DNA from: Rhodanobacteraceae bacterium
GTDB taxonomy: Bacteria; Pseudomonadota; Gammaproteobacteria; Xanthomonadales; Rhodanobacteraceae
NCBI GenBank assembly: GCA_030167125.1
Contig: CP126531.1
Location: 558,001 to 622,000, forward strand
Length of the DNA: 64,000 bases
Direction of reading: 5' to 3'
A program made the translations under genes and the position numbers. The number at the start of each line of letters is the position of its first letter. Position 1 is the stretch's first letter. Of the stretch, positions 29,260-38,492 are shown in pieces. Under the pieces are notes generated by a model. It saw nothing but the letters and a program-made list of their open reading frames with translations, was not told the DNA's origin and did no database searches.

Positions 29260-32127
29260 ATGCCACTGAAACGCAACATGATGACGCTGGCCCTGATCTC
29301 CGCAGGCATCGGCCTTGCCAGCTGTGCCAACGTCGCTTTCGCCGCCAGCGCACCAGCCAAGGGTACGCAGGATCAGCCGCAGCAGCAGGACCAGACCGCC
29401 ACGGCCGACCAGAACGCCAACGGCAAGAAGAAGAACGAAAAGCAGAAGGCGCAGCCGCAGCAGTTGCAGACCATCAACGTGCGCGGTTACGCGGGCAGCA
29501 TCCAGAACGCCACCGCGATCAAGCGCAATTCCGACGAAATCGTCGAGGCGGTTTCGGCCGAGCAGATCGGCAAGCTGCCCGGCACCAGCATCGCCGACAC
29601 GCTCGGGCGTTTGCCGGGCCTTGCCGTGCAGACGCTCAGCGGCCGCCCGCAGGTCGTCACGATCCACGGCCTCGGCCCCGATTTCTCGACCGCGCTGGTG
29701 AACGGCCGGGAGCAGGTCAGCACCTCGAACAACCGCGACGTGCAATACGACCAGTACCCGTCGAGCTGGTTCAACAGCGTCGTCGTGTACATGTCGCCCA
29801 GCGCCAGCCTGATCGGGCAGGGCCTGTCGGGCACCGTCGACATGCGCACGATCCGTCCGCTGGAACAGCCCGGCCCGGTGGCCGCGGTCAACGCGCACTA
29901 TGTGTGGGACAGCCTTTCCACGCTGTCGCCCGGCCCCGGCGTCAGCGACCACGGTTATTCGGTGAACGGCGTGTACGTCAACCAGTTCGCCGACCACACC
30001 TTCGGCGTGACGCTGGGCGTGGACCTCGAATCGAATCCCGCGCAGATCGAACACCAGGCGCCGTGGGGTTACCCGAACGACGCGAACGGCGACCTGGTGG
30101 TCGGCGGTTCGAAGAACTACGGCATCTCGGATCAGTTGAAGCGCACCGGCCTGCTGACGACGCTGCAGTACAAGCCCAGCGAAAACTTCACCAGCACGCT
30201 CGACCTCACCTGGGACAACTTCCGCGAAACCCAGCAGGCCAAGGGCGCGGAGCTGCCGTTGTTCTGGGGCTCCGGCGTCGTGCTTGCGCCGGGCAACGTG
30301 CAGAACGGCTTCGTGCAAAGCGGCGTGTACAGCAACGTCTCGCCGGTGGTGCGCAACGACTACAACCAGACCCGCGCCAAGGTCTGGAACATCGGCTGGA
30401 ACAACAAGCTGCGTTTCAACGAAGACTGGTCCGCGGACCTGGACGCCAGCTATTCGCGCGCGGACCGCCGCGACATCCTGCTGGAAAGCTACACGGGCTT
30501 CGGCTACGACAAATCCGGCCCGACCGACACGCTGGCGTTCGAGGAAGCCGGCAGCGGCCTGCTGTACGTCGACCCCACGCAGAATTACACGCAGGGCCTG
30601 GTGCTCACCGATCCGCAGGGCTGGGGCAGCGGCAACAATCCGCCGGTGGTGCAGGCGGGCTTCATCAACGCGCCGCACACCAACGATTACCTTGCGCGGC
30701 TGCGCCTCAGCGTCGAGCACGAATTCATGGGCGGGCCGTTTTCGGACGTGCAGTTCGGCGTCGACCGCGCCACCCGCAACAAGAATTACAACATCGACCA
30801 GGATTTCATCGTGCTGCCGCCGACAGCGGCCTTCCCGAACGGCGCACAGACCGCGCCGATCCCGTCCTATTCGATCGGCAGTCCGCTGGCGTGGATGGGC
30901 ATCGGCCAGCAGGTGGTTTACAACCCGCTCGATTTTCTCGCCAACGGCACCTACGACCTGTTCCCGACCGCGCTGTCGTCGATCGGCGTGCCGCCGAACT
31001 GGAAGGTGCGCGAGCTCGACACCACGCCGTTCGTGCAGTTCGACATCGACACCTCGCTGGGCAACGTGCCGGTGCGCGGCAACCTCGGCATGCAGGTCGC
31101 GCATACCAACGAATCGTCGCAGGGCCAGCGCGTCGCCGCGGGCACCAGCTCGACCGGTTCCTCGGTGGTGACGCTGGTGCCGGTTTCGGGCGGCACCAAA
31201 TACACCCGCTGGCTGCCCAGCGCGAACCTGGTGTTCCAGTTCACGCCCAGCACCGACCTGCGCGTCGGCGCCGCGCGCGTGCTGGCGCGGCCGCGCATGG
31301 ACCAGATGAGCGCGAGCCTCGCGATCAGCGGCAACATCACGCACCTCGGTTCGACCGATCCCAACACCTCGTACTTCAGCGCGAACGGCGGCAACCCGGA
31401 ACTGCTGCCGACGATGTCCACCAACTTCAACATCAGCCTCGAGCACTACTTCGCGCAGAACCAGGGCTACATGGCGGTGTCCGGCTATTACCTGAAGCTG
31501 ACGGATTTCATCAATCCAAGCGCGGCGTTCCTGTACAACTTCGCGCCGTTCGTCGGTGCGTTCCTGAACGCTGACCAGCAGAAGGACCTGGGAACCACCT
31601 ACGGCATCGTGTCGGGCCCGACCAACGACGGCCATGGCAGCGTGAAGGGCGTGCAGGGCACGATCAACCTGCCGTTCAAGGCCGTCACCTCGGTGCCGGT
31701 GCTGGAAGATTTCGGTTTCATCCTCACCGGTGACTACACCAACAGTTCGGTCGTGTACGCGGGCAATCCGCAGGCGATCACGGTGCCCGGCCTCTCGAAG
31801 TGGGTGGCCAACGGCACGATCTACTACCAGCACGACGGCTTCGAGGCGCGCGTCAGCGACAGCTACCGCACCAGCTTCCTCGGCGAAGTGCAGGGGATCA
31901 GCGCCACGCGCATCCTGCAGACCATCAAGGGCGGCAGCATCTATGACGCGCAGGTCAGCTACACGATTCCGGATGGCCGCATGAAGGGCCTGACCTTCTT
32001 GCTGCAGGGATCGAACCTCACCAACCAGCGCTTCATCACCTACCAGAACAACGATCCGCGGCAGGTGCTGACGTGGGAGGAATACGGCCGCCGCTTCGAA
32101 GTCGGCGTGTCGTACAAGTTCTTCTGA
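29260..32127 (+). CDS. TonB-dependent receptor, maltodextrin locus
   Basis: This 955-residue outer-membrane transporter takes up a sugar driven by TonB. A signal peptide (about 1-29, ending NVAFA) is followed by a Gln/Lys-rich linker, a TonB-box-like LQTINVRGYAG (near 67), a plug (EQIGKLPGTSIADTLGRLPGLAVQ) and a large barrel ending in the aromatic residue of VGVSYKFF. The start at 29260 follows GGGGACG. Position among amylases and glucosidases suggests maltodextrins, as in receptor loci of Xanthomonas and Caulobacter. LASC near residue 22 resembles a lipobox but is probably chance. Confidence 0.95.
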   Translation: MPLKRNMMTLALISAGIGLASCANVAFAASAPAKGTQDQPQQQDQTATADQNANGKKKNEKQKAQPQQLQTINVRGYAGSIQNATAIKRNSDEIVEAVSAEQIGKLPGTSIADTLGRLPGLAVQTLSGRPQVVTIHGLGPDFSTALVNGREQVSTSNNRDVQYDQYPSSWFNSVVVYMSPSASLIGQGLSGTVDMRTIRPLEQPGPVAAVNAHYVWDSLSTLSPGPGVSDHGYSVNGVYVNQFADHTFGVTLGVDLESNPAQIEHQAPWGYPNDANGDLVVGGSKNYGISDQLKRTGLLTTLQYKPSENFTSTLDLTWDNFRETQQAKGAELPLFWGSGVVLAPGNVQNGFVQSGVYSNVSPVVRNDYNQTRAKVWNIGWNNKLRFNEDWSADLDASYSRADRRDILLESYTGFGYDKSGPTDTLAFEEAGSGLLYVDPTQNYTQGLVLTDPQGWGSGNNPPVVQAGFINAPHTNDYLARLRLSVEHEFMGGPFSDVQFGVDRATRNKNYNIDQDFIVLPPTAAFPNGAQTAPIPSYSIGSPLAWMGIGQQVVYNPLDFLANGTYDLFPTALSSIGVPPNWKVRELDTTPFVQFDIDTSLGNVPVRGNLGMQVAHTNESSQGQRVAAGTSSTGSSVVTLVPVSGGTKYTRWLPSANLVFQFTPSTDLRVGAARVLARPRMDQMSASLAISGNITHLGSTDPNTSYFSANGGNPELLPTMSTNFNISLEHYFAQNQGYMAVSGYYLKLTDFINPSAAFLYNFAPFVGAFLNADQQKDLGTTYGIVSGPTNDGHGSVKGVQGTINLPFKAVTSVPVLEDFGFILTGDYTNSSVVYAGNPQAITVPGLSKWVANGTIYYQHDGFEARVSDSYRTSFLGEVQGISATRILQTIKGGSIYDAQVSYTIPDGRMKGLTFLLQGSNLTNQRFITYQNNDPRQVLTWEEYGRRFEVGVSYKFF

Positions 32128-32234
32128 GGCATGGCGGCGGCGCGCGCTTCGTTGATTGCGGCAACGAAGCCGTGTCGCCGCCGTTTCACTGTGCCGAAGG
32201 TTGATCGCGCGCGTCCTGGGCGTATGCTCACCGC

Positions 32235-33770
32235 ATGAACGACTCCGCGATCCGGCGCGTGGTGATCGTGGGCGGCGGCACCGCCGGCTGGATGGCGGCC
32301 GCGCTGCTGGCGCGCGCGTTCGGGCCGCGGCGCGAAATCCAGCTGATCGAATCGGCCGAGATCGGCACCGTCGGCGTGGGCGAGGCGACGATCCCGCAGA
32401 TCCTGCACATCAACGCGTTCCTCGGCATCGACGAGGCCGAGCTGATGCGCTTCACCCACGGCACGTACAAGCTGGGCGTGCAGCTCAATGATTGGGGACG
32501 TCTCGGCGATTCGTATATCCACGCGTTCGGTGACATCGGCTTGCCGCTGGGCTTGTTGCCGTTCCACCACTACTGGCTGCGCAGCCGTGCGCAGGGCGAC
32601 GCGCATTCGCTGTGGGCGCATTCCTTGAACGCGATGGCGGCGGCGGCGAACAAGTTCGCGCCGCTGGACAAGATCGGCAACAGCCCGATCGGCGGCATCC
32701 GCTACGCCTACCAGTTCGATGCCGCGCGCTATGCGCAGTATTTGCGCGGGCGCATTCCGGAAGGCGCGGTGAAGCGCATCGAAGGCAAGGTCGTCGAGGT
32801 GAAGCTGCGCGGCGAGGATGGCTTCATCGAATCGCTGCGGCTTGAAAGTGGCGAAAGCGTTGCAGGCGATTTCTTCGTTGACTGCTCGGGCTTCCGCGGG
32901 CTGCTGATCGAAGGCGCGCTGAAGACCGGCTACGAGAACTGGCAGCACTGGCTGCCGTGTGACCGCGCGCTCGCGGTGGCGAGTCCGCGCGCCACGCCGA
33001 TGCGGCCGTACACGCAGGCCTTCGCGCGCACGGCCGGCTGGCAGTGGCGGATCGCGCTGCAACACCGCACCGGCAATGGCCACGTTTACAGCAGCCGCTT
33101 CATCAGCGACGACGAAGCCGCGGCGCAACTGCTGGCGAACCTGGAAGGCGAGCCGCTGGAAGATCCACGGCCGCTGCGCTTCGTCACCGGGATGCGCAAG
33201 CTGCAGTGGAACCGCAACTGCCTCGCGCTGGGCCTGGCGGCCGGTTTCATGGAGCCGCTGGAGTCGACCAGCATCCACCTCGTGCAATCGGGCATCGCGC
33301 GCTTCCTCGGGATGTTCCCCGATCGGCATTGCGATCCGCTGCTGGTCGACCAATACAACCGCCAGGCGCGCTTCGAATACGAGCGTGTGCGCGATTTCCT
33401 GATCCTGCACTATAAGGCCACCGAGCGCGACGACACGCCGTTCTGGCGGCAGTGCGCGGCGATGGAAGTGCCGGAGGAACTCGCGCGACGCATCGATCTG
33501 TTCCATCGCACCGGGTTGATCTTCCGCGACGCCGACGAGCTGTTCGCCGAAACCGGCTGGCTGCAGGTGATGCTGGGGCAGCGGATCGAACCGGCGCACT
33601 ACCACCCGCTGGCCGACGAACTGGAGGAATCGAAATTGAAAGCGTTCTTGTCCGACATCCGCACCCTGGTCAACCGCGCGGTCGAGCGCTTGCCCGCGCA
33701 CGACGATTTCGTCGCGAGAACCTGCGCGCCTGCAAAGCCGATGCACGAAGTTGCACGGAGCGCATCGTGA
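32235..33770 (+). CDS. flavin-dependent tryptophan-halogenase family protein
   Basis: The 511-residue product has the FAD site VVIVGGGTAGWMAAALL (GGGTAGW at 13-19), GVGEATIP, Lys79 in a position like the catalytic lysine of PrnA, and FMEPLEST with Glu343 near the conserved glutamate. The diagnostic WxWxIP motif is changed to WQWRIA (269-274), Pro to Ala. Genes of this family often sit in TonB-receptor sugar loci of Xanthomonadales and Caulobacterales, where their job is unclear. Its end overlaps the amylase start by four bases (GTGA). Halogenation of tryptophan is not implied. Confidence 0.9.
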   Translation: MNDSAIRRVVIVGGGTAGWMAAALLARAFGPRREIQLIESAEIGTVGVGEATIPQILHINAFLGIDEAELMRFTHGTYKLGVQLNDWGRLGDSYIHAFGDIGLPLGLLPFHHYWLRSRAQGDAHSLWAHSLNAMAAAANKFAPLDKIGNSPIGGIRYAYQFDAARYAQYLRGRIPEGAVKRIEGKVVEVKLRGEDGFIESLRLESGESVAGDFFVDCSGFRGLLIEGALKTGYENWQHWLPCDRALAVASPRATPMRPYTQAFARTAGWQWRIALQHRTGNGHVYSSRFISDDEAAAQLLANLEGEPLEDPRPLRFVTGMRKLQWNRNCLALGLAAGFMEPLESTSIHLVQSGIARFLGMFPDRHCDPLLVDQYNRQARFEYERVRDFLILHYKATERDDTPFWRQCAAMEVPEELARRIDLFHRTGLIFRDADELFAETGWLQVMLGQRIEPAHYHPLADELEESKLKAFLSDIRTLVNRAVERLPAHDDFVARTCAPAKPMHEVARSAS

Positions 33771-35326
33771 GGAAACGCGGGTTCTGCATCGCGGCGCTGC
33801 TGATCCTGCTGGCCTGGATGCCTGCCGGACTGGCGACATCACCCGCGCGATCCGGTGCCGGCACCAAGGCTTCGCCATCCGGCGTGTACTACGAAATCTT
33901 CGTGCGCAGCTGGTACGACACCAATGGCGACGGCATCGGCGACTTGAACGGCGTCACCGCCAAGCTCGATTACCTGCAACGGCTGGGCATCAGCGGCATC
34001 TGGCTGATGCCGATCAATCCGTCGCCGAGTTATCACGGCTACGACGTCACCGATTACTTCGCGATCAATCCGCAATACGGCACGCTGGCCGACTTCCAGC
34101 GGCTGCTGCGCGAGGCGCACAAGCGCGGCATCAAGGTCATCATGGATCTCGTCGCCAACCACACCAGCAACCGGGCGCCCTGGTTCAAGGCCGCGCACGA
34201 TCCGCACAGCAAGTATCACGGCTGGTATTCGTGGGCGACGCCTGCCACCGATCTGAAGGCGATCAGCGCGACCGGTGGTTTCGCGTGGCACGCGCTGCCG
34301 GGTGGCCAAAGCTATCTCGGCGTGTTCACCGACGAGATGCCCGACCTGAACTACGACGATCCCGCCGTGCGCAGGGAAATGATCGACGTCGGCAAGTTCT
34401 GGCTGAAGCAGGGCGTGGACGGTTTTCGCCTCGATGCTGCGCAGCACGTCTATCTCAACCTTGAAACCGACTGGAATGATGCGTCGGTGCTGCAAAGGAA
34501 TCTCGATTGGTGGCGCGAATTCCATCGCGGCATCGATGCGGTCGATCCGCACGTGTGGGTGGTGGGCGAGGTGTGGCAGCAATATCCCGATCAGCTCGCG
34601 CCGTGGATGAATGCGGTGGATGCGACGTTCGATTTTCCGCTCGCGACGCGCCTGATCGAAAGTGCAAGGGCCGAAACCGATCGCGATCTTGGCGCGACCT
34701 TGCAGCGCATCGGCGATGATTACCGCGCCGCCGGCCGCGGCCGTTTTGACGACGCTCCGCTCTTGTCCAACCACGACACCGAACGCGTGATGAGCCAGCT
34801 CGACGGCAATCCCGACCACATGCGCGTGGCAGCCGCGATGCTGCTGACGTTGCCGGGCCATCCCTTCATCTATTACGGCGAGGAACTCGGGATGCGCGGG
34901 CAAAAGCCCGACCCGCACCTGCGCGAGCCGATGCGCTGGTATCGCGCCGGCAAGGGGCCCGGCGAAACCACGTGGGAAGGCTGGAGCGCGGGCGACGGTC
35001 CGAATGTTTCCGTCGATGCCGAGAACAGGAATCCCACTTCGCTGCTCGGCTGGTACCGGATGCTGATCGGCTGGCGGCGCGACATTCCCGCGCTGCGCGA
35101 CGGCGTGCCGCGCGACTGGCGCGACGGCAACCGGCAGGTCGCGGCGTGGGAACTCGACGATCCGCGCGGCGACGTGCTGGTGCTGCACAATCTTTCCGGC
35201 AAACCGCAAACGGTCGCGCTGCCCGCGCAACGTTTCCATACGCTGCTCGAACACAGCCGCGCGGACACCGCGATCACCGGTGGCCGGTTGCAACTGCCGC
35301 CGTACGGCAGCGCGGTGCTGCAGTGA
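33767..35326 (+). CDS. exported GH13 alpha-amylase family enzyme
   Basis: The 519-residue product has a signal peptide (about 1-24; RKRGFCIAALLILLAWMPAGLATS) and should cleave starch or maltodextrins in the periplasm or outside. GH13 motifs: YYEIFVRSWYDTNGDGIGDLNG, VIMDLVANHTS, nucleophile Asp in GVDGFRLDAAQH, acid Glu in WVVGEVWQQ, and LSNHDTERVM. The start is GTG 33767, overlapping the halogenase stop with GGAG eight bases upstream, which shows translational coupling. Confidence 0.94.
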   Translation: MRKRGFCIAALLILLAWMPAGLATSPARSGAGTKASPSGVYYEIFVRSWYDTNGDGIGDLNGVTAKLDYLQRLGISGIWLMPINPSPSYHGYDVTDYFAINPQYGTLADFQRLLREAHKRGIKVIMDLVANHTSNRAPWFKAAHDPHSKYHGWYSWATPATDLKAISATGGFAWHALPGGQSYLGVFTDEMPDLNYDDPAVRREMIDVGKFWLKQGVDGFRLDAAQHVYLNLETDWNDASVLQRNLDWWREFHRGIDAVDPHVWVVGEVWQQYPDQLAPWMNAVDATFDFPLATRLIESARAETDRDLGATLQRIGDDYRAAGRGRFDDAPLLSNHDTERVMSQLDGNPDHMRVAAAMLLTLPGHPFIYYGEELGMRGQKPDPHLREPMRWYRAGKGPGETTWEGWSAGDGPNVSVDAENRNPTSLLGWYRMLIGWRRDIPALRDGVPRDWRDGNRQVAAWELDDPRGDVLVLHNLSGKPQTVALPAQRFHTLLEHSRADTAITGGRLQLPPYGSAVLQ

Positions 35327-35367
35327 ACGGCCGCTCAGCTCTTGTGCAGTACTGCGTTATTTTTTGT

Positions 35368-35485
35368 CGTCATCCCGGACTCCGCGCAGCGGCGATCCGG
35401 GACCCAGTGACTTTGCTGTCGAAAGCAAAGACGCTGGGTTCCGGGTTCCGTCCGCAATAAATTGCGGACGGAACCCGGAATGACG
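35368..35485. repeat. palindromic dispersed repeat between amylase and GH31 genes
   Basis: CGTCATCCCGG (35368-35378) and CCGGAATGACG (35475-35485) frame the unit. Inside is a near-perfect 20-bp hairpin (35439-35480) with arms ttCCGGGTTCCGTCCGCAAT and its complement. A relative with the same CGTCA..TGACG ends is at 46763-46832. It would form a strong hairpin in the transcript and may attenuate or stabilise it. The 201-bp gap has no gene. Confidence 0.75.
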
Positions 35486-35527
35486 AAAAAAATTTTGGCT
35501 CCGCTTCGAAGCGAAGGACAAACATTG

Positions 35528-37888
35528 ATGACCGCAAAACTGCGCACATTTGCATTCATGCTGCTGTGGCTGGCCGGTGTCTCCGCGGCAGTCCACGCCT
35601 CCGTCACGCTGGAATTGCGCAGCGTCGGCGCGCAAGGCTTCGCCCTTGCCCAGGACGACGCGACCACCACGGTGCAGATGGTCGCGCCCAGCGTGCTGCA
35701 CGTGCATTACGTGCCAATGGGCCACACGACGCCGCCGGATCTCGTGATCGATCCGCAGCCCGCACCGGCCACGGCTTTCAAGCCGGACGTTTCGCGCCAA
35801 GGCAACGCGGTCACGCTGCGTTCGGACCGAATGGTCGTCGACTGGAATCCGAAAGACGCCACGCTGACGGTCAGCGACGCACAAGGCAACGTGTTGCTGC
35901 GCCAAACCGACCTGATGGGCTTGTCGAGCGAACGAATCGTCCTCGAACATGCCGCGGGCGACGCGCTGTACGGCATCGGTGGCTTCGAGGCGAACAAGCC
36001 GGTGACGGGACTGCTGCGCAGCGGCAAGCAGGTCGCGCAGGCCGGCAAGCAGGGCCACGCCGGTGCGCCGTTCGTGTGGAGCACCAAAGGTTACGGCGTG
36101 CTGGTCGATTGCAACGGCGCGGATGTCGATCTCGCGGGCGGGCGAATCACGGTCGATGATTTCAATCGGCCCGACGCCGACTACTACATCCTGGTCGGCA
36201 CGCCGAAGGAATTGTTCGCAGAGCTGTCGAAGCTCAGCGGACCCGCGCCGCTGTTCCCGAAATGGGCGATGGGTTTCACCAACAGCCAGTGGGGCATCGA
36301 CCAGAAGGAATTGCTGGACATCGTCAAGACCTACCGCGCCAAGCACATCCCGCTCGACAACTTCACGCTCGATTTCGACTGGAAGGCGTGGGGGCAGGGT
36401 GACTACGGCGAGTTTCGCTGGAATCCCGAGAAGTTTCCCGACGGCGCCAGCGGCAAGCTCGCGAAGAGGCTCGCGGCAGAAGGCGTGCGCATAACCGGCA
36501 TCATGAAGCCGCGCCTGCTGCTCGGCACCGCCGAAGGCGATTACGCGACCGTGCACGATTTGTGGATTCCGGGCGAGCAGGCGTATCCGGAATACTTCTC
36601 GCACAAGATGGCGAAGGATGTCGATTTCGACAAGCCGGCGGCGCGGCGCTGGTTCGGCGAGCTTGCGATCAAGTACGGTTTCGACCACGGCATCGCTGGC
36701 TGGTGGAACGACGAGGCCGACGTGTACGGCAAGGACGGCACGCCAACGTCCGACACGCAGTTCCTCAACATGCAGCGCGCACTGTACGACGCGCAGCGCG
36801 CGGCGAGCGACCAGCGCGTGTGGTCGATCAACCGCGCCTTCTGGCTGGGCGCGCAGCGTTACGCCTACGGCATGTGGTCGGGCGACATCGACACCGGCTT
36901 TGCCAGCATGGCCGCGCAGCGCGCGCGGATGCTGAGCGCGATCGCCGTCGGCGAAGCGAAGTGGGGCATGGACGGCGGCGGCTTCAACGGCCATCCGTCC
37001 GACGAGAACTACGCGCGCTGGATCGAGTTCGGCGCGTTCACGCCGATCTTCCGCGTGCACGGCAACTTCAACGAGAAACGCCAGCCGTGGATTTACGGGC
37101 CGGTGGCGGAAGCCGCGGCGACGGCGGCGATCCGCCTGCGCTATTCGCTCATTCCCTACATCTACGCTTACCAGCATGCGGATCACGCGCACGGCGTCGG
37201 TCTGGTGCGTCCGCTGATGTTCGATTGGCCGGACGATCCGAACGTGCGCGACGATTCCGACGCGTGGCTGTTCGGGCAATGGCTGCTGGTGTCGCCGGTG
37301 GTCGAACAAGGACAGACGTCGAAGCGCATCTATCTACCGGCCGGCAGGTGGACCAACTGGTTCAGCGGCAAGACGTATGCAGGCGGACAGACGATCTATG
37401 TTCCGGTCGATGCGAAAACCTGGCGTGACATTCCGCTGTTCATCCGCGACGGCGCGATCATTCCGACGCAGCCGGTGATGGATTACGTGGGTCAGCATCC
37501 GGTCACGACCGTGACGGTGCAGGTGTTTCCGTCCGATCAAGAGACGCAGTTCGATTATTACGATGACGATGGCGAAACGTACGCATACGAGAAGGGCGTG
37601 TATTTCGCGCAGCGCCTTTCCGTGCAACGCAAGGGCGACGAGGTGACGTTCCGGACCGCTGTGCCAACCGGCAGCTACAAACCTGCGCTGCGCCATTGGC
37701 TGGTGAAAGTGCATGGCATCGCCGCTGCAAGCGTTCGTGCCCAAAGCGCTGAGCTCACCCACTACGCGACGCCCGCGGCGCCCGAAGCGGCCAGCGATCA
37801 GGGTTGGATCACGGGGCACGATCGCTACGGCGCGTTCACTTTGCTCAAGCTCGATGCCGGCGTGGCGCGCGACGTGACGCTGAAATGA
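35528..37888 (+). CDS. GH31 alpha-glucosidase, exported
   Basis: The 786-residue product begins with a signal peptide (about 1-23; FAFMLLWLAGVSAAVHA) and is a GH31 family enzyme that releases glucose from non-reducing ends of maltodextrins, probably in the periplasm. Key parts: LYGIGGFEANKPV, FTLDFDWKAWGQGDYGEF, the nucleophile Asp of GWWNDEADVYG and the acid/base Asp of WSGDIDTGFASM, then a beta-rich C-terminal domain. The start at 35528 is preferred to an upstream ATG that lies in the repeat. Confidence 0.95.
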   Translation: MTAKLRTFAFMLLWLAGVSAAVHASVTLELRSVGAQGFALAQDDATTTVQMVAPSVLHVHYVPMGHTTPPDLVIDPQPAPATAFKPDVSRQGNAVTLRSDRMVVDWNPKDATLTVSDAQGNVLLRQTDLMGLSSERIVLEHAAGDALYGIGGFEANKPVTGLLRSGKQVAQAGKQGHAGAPFVWSTKGYGVLVDCNGADVDLAGGRITVDDFNRPDADYYILVGTPKELFAELSKLSGPAPLFPKWAMGFTNSQWGIDQKELLDIVKTYRAKHIPLDNFTLDFDWKAWGQGDYGEFRWNPEKFPDGASGKLAKRLAAEGVRITGIMKPRLLLGTAEGDYATVHDLWIPGEQAYPEYFSHKMAKDVDFDKPAARRWFGELAIKYGFDHGIAGWWNDEADVYGKDGTPTSDTQFLNMQRALYDAQRAASDQRVWSINRAFWLGAQRYAYGMWSGDIDTGFASMAAQRARMLSAIAVGEAKWGMDGGGFNGHPSDENYARWIEFGAFTPIFRVHGNFNEKRQPWIYGPVAEAAATAAIRLRYSLIPYIYAYQHADHAHGVGLVRPLMFDWPDDPNVRDDSDAWLFGQWLLVSPVVEQGQTSKRIYLPAGRWTNWFSGKTYAGGQTIYVPVDAKTWRDIPLFIRDGAIIPTQPVMDYVGQHPVTTVTVQVFPSDQETQFDYYDDDGETYAYEKGVYFAQRLSVQRKGDEVTFRTAVPTGSYKPALRHWLVKVHGIAAASVRAQSAELTHYATPAAPEAASDQGWITGHDRYGAFTLLKLDAGVARDVTLK

Positions 37889-37907
37889 GTGGGCGGCGCC
37901 GGAGCAT

Positions 37908-38201
37908 TCACGCGCTTGCGCGCAAACTGCGCAATTCCTCGCGGATCATGCGGCGCATGACGGCCTCCATGCGGTCTTCGTGCATCGCGTCGTGCAAGGT
38001 GCGATTGATGAGGGTTTGGTATCCACGTTCGCCGGCCTTGGCTTTGAAAAACGCAATCACCTCTTCGTCCAGCATGATGGAGACCCGTTGTTTGCCCAGA
38101 CGTTCGCGCACCGCCTGCGCGAATTCCGCGCGGCTGACGTCGCGCAAGCCAACCCGCAGACGCGGTGTGTCAGAGTTGGCGGAAGAGCGTTTCGATTTCA
38201 T
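37908..38201 (-). CDS. brnA: BrnA-family antitoxin
   Basis: A 97-residue protein with VSIMLDEEVIAFFKAKAGERGYQTLINRTLHDAM, the ribbon-helix-helix-like DNA-binding region of BrnA antitoxins, after a charged N-terminal tail that should bind the toxin. It overlaps brnT by 32 bp, in the usual toxin-first order. BrnA-BrnT complexes repress their own promoter; a palindrome sits in the promoter at 38446. I chose the ATG at 38201; an upstream in-frame ATG lies deeper in brnT. Confidence 0.9.
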   Translation of the reverse strand: MKSKRSSANSDTPRLRVGLRDVSRAEFAQAVRERLGKQRVSIMLDEEVIAFFKAKAGERGYQTLINRTLHDAMHEDRMEAVMRRMIREELRSLRASA

Positions 38202-38436
38202 GGTGTTCTGCCTTGCGCATGGAAATGACATGAATGCGGTCTTCGGACTCGGTATGGCAAATGGTCACGATGACCGCATCCAGGAATCCCGTGGTGTTAA
38301 AGCGCTGCTCGCCGTAATCGCCCGAATCTTCGAAGGTCATGGTTGGACCTTCAAATACACGCGGCGCATCAGCGAAGTCCAGACCGTGCTTTCTCAGGTT
38401 GGTCGCGCGTTTGCGCGCGTTCCACGTGAATTCCAT
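38170..38436 (-). CDS. brnT: BrnT-family ribonuclease toxin
   Basis: The 88-residue product begins MEFTWNARKRATNLRKHGLDFADAPRVF and ends ITICHTESEDRIHVISMRKAEHHEIETL-like, the RelE-like fold of BrnT, which cleaves RNA and is neutralised by BrnA. The start is the ATG at 38436 or 38439. The promoter -10 box ends eight bases before this ATG, so the mRNA is probably leaderless. The pair sits between two sugar-locus genes that read the other way. Confidence 0.9.
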   Translation of the reverse strand: MEFTWNARKRATNLRKHGLDFADAPRVFEGPTMTFEDSGDYGEQRFNTTGFLDAVIVTICHTESEDRIHVISMRKAEHHEIETLFRQL

Positions 38437-38443
38437 CATCCGC

Positions 38444-38471
38444 ATCATACATACGAATGTATGCATGTCAA
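38444..38471 (-). promoter_or_regulatory. brnT promoter with palindromic operator
   Basis: On the minus strand TTGACA (38466-38471), 16 bp, TATGAT (38444-38449). The spacer is largely filled by the inverted repeat CATACAT-ACGA-ATGTATG (38446-38463), well placed for autorepression by BrnA. Confidence 0.7.
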
Positions 38472-38492
38472 CCAAGGCAAGGAGGCTGCCTG

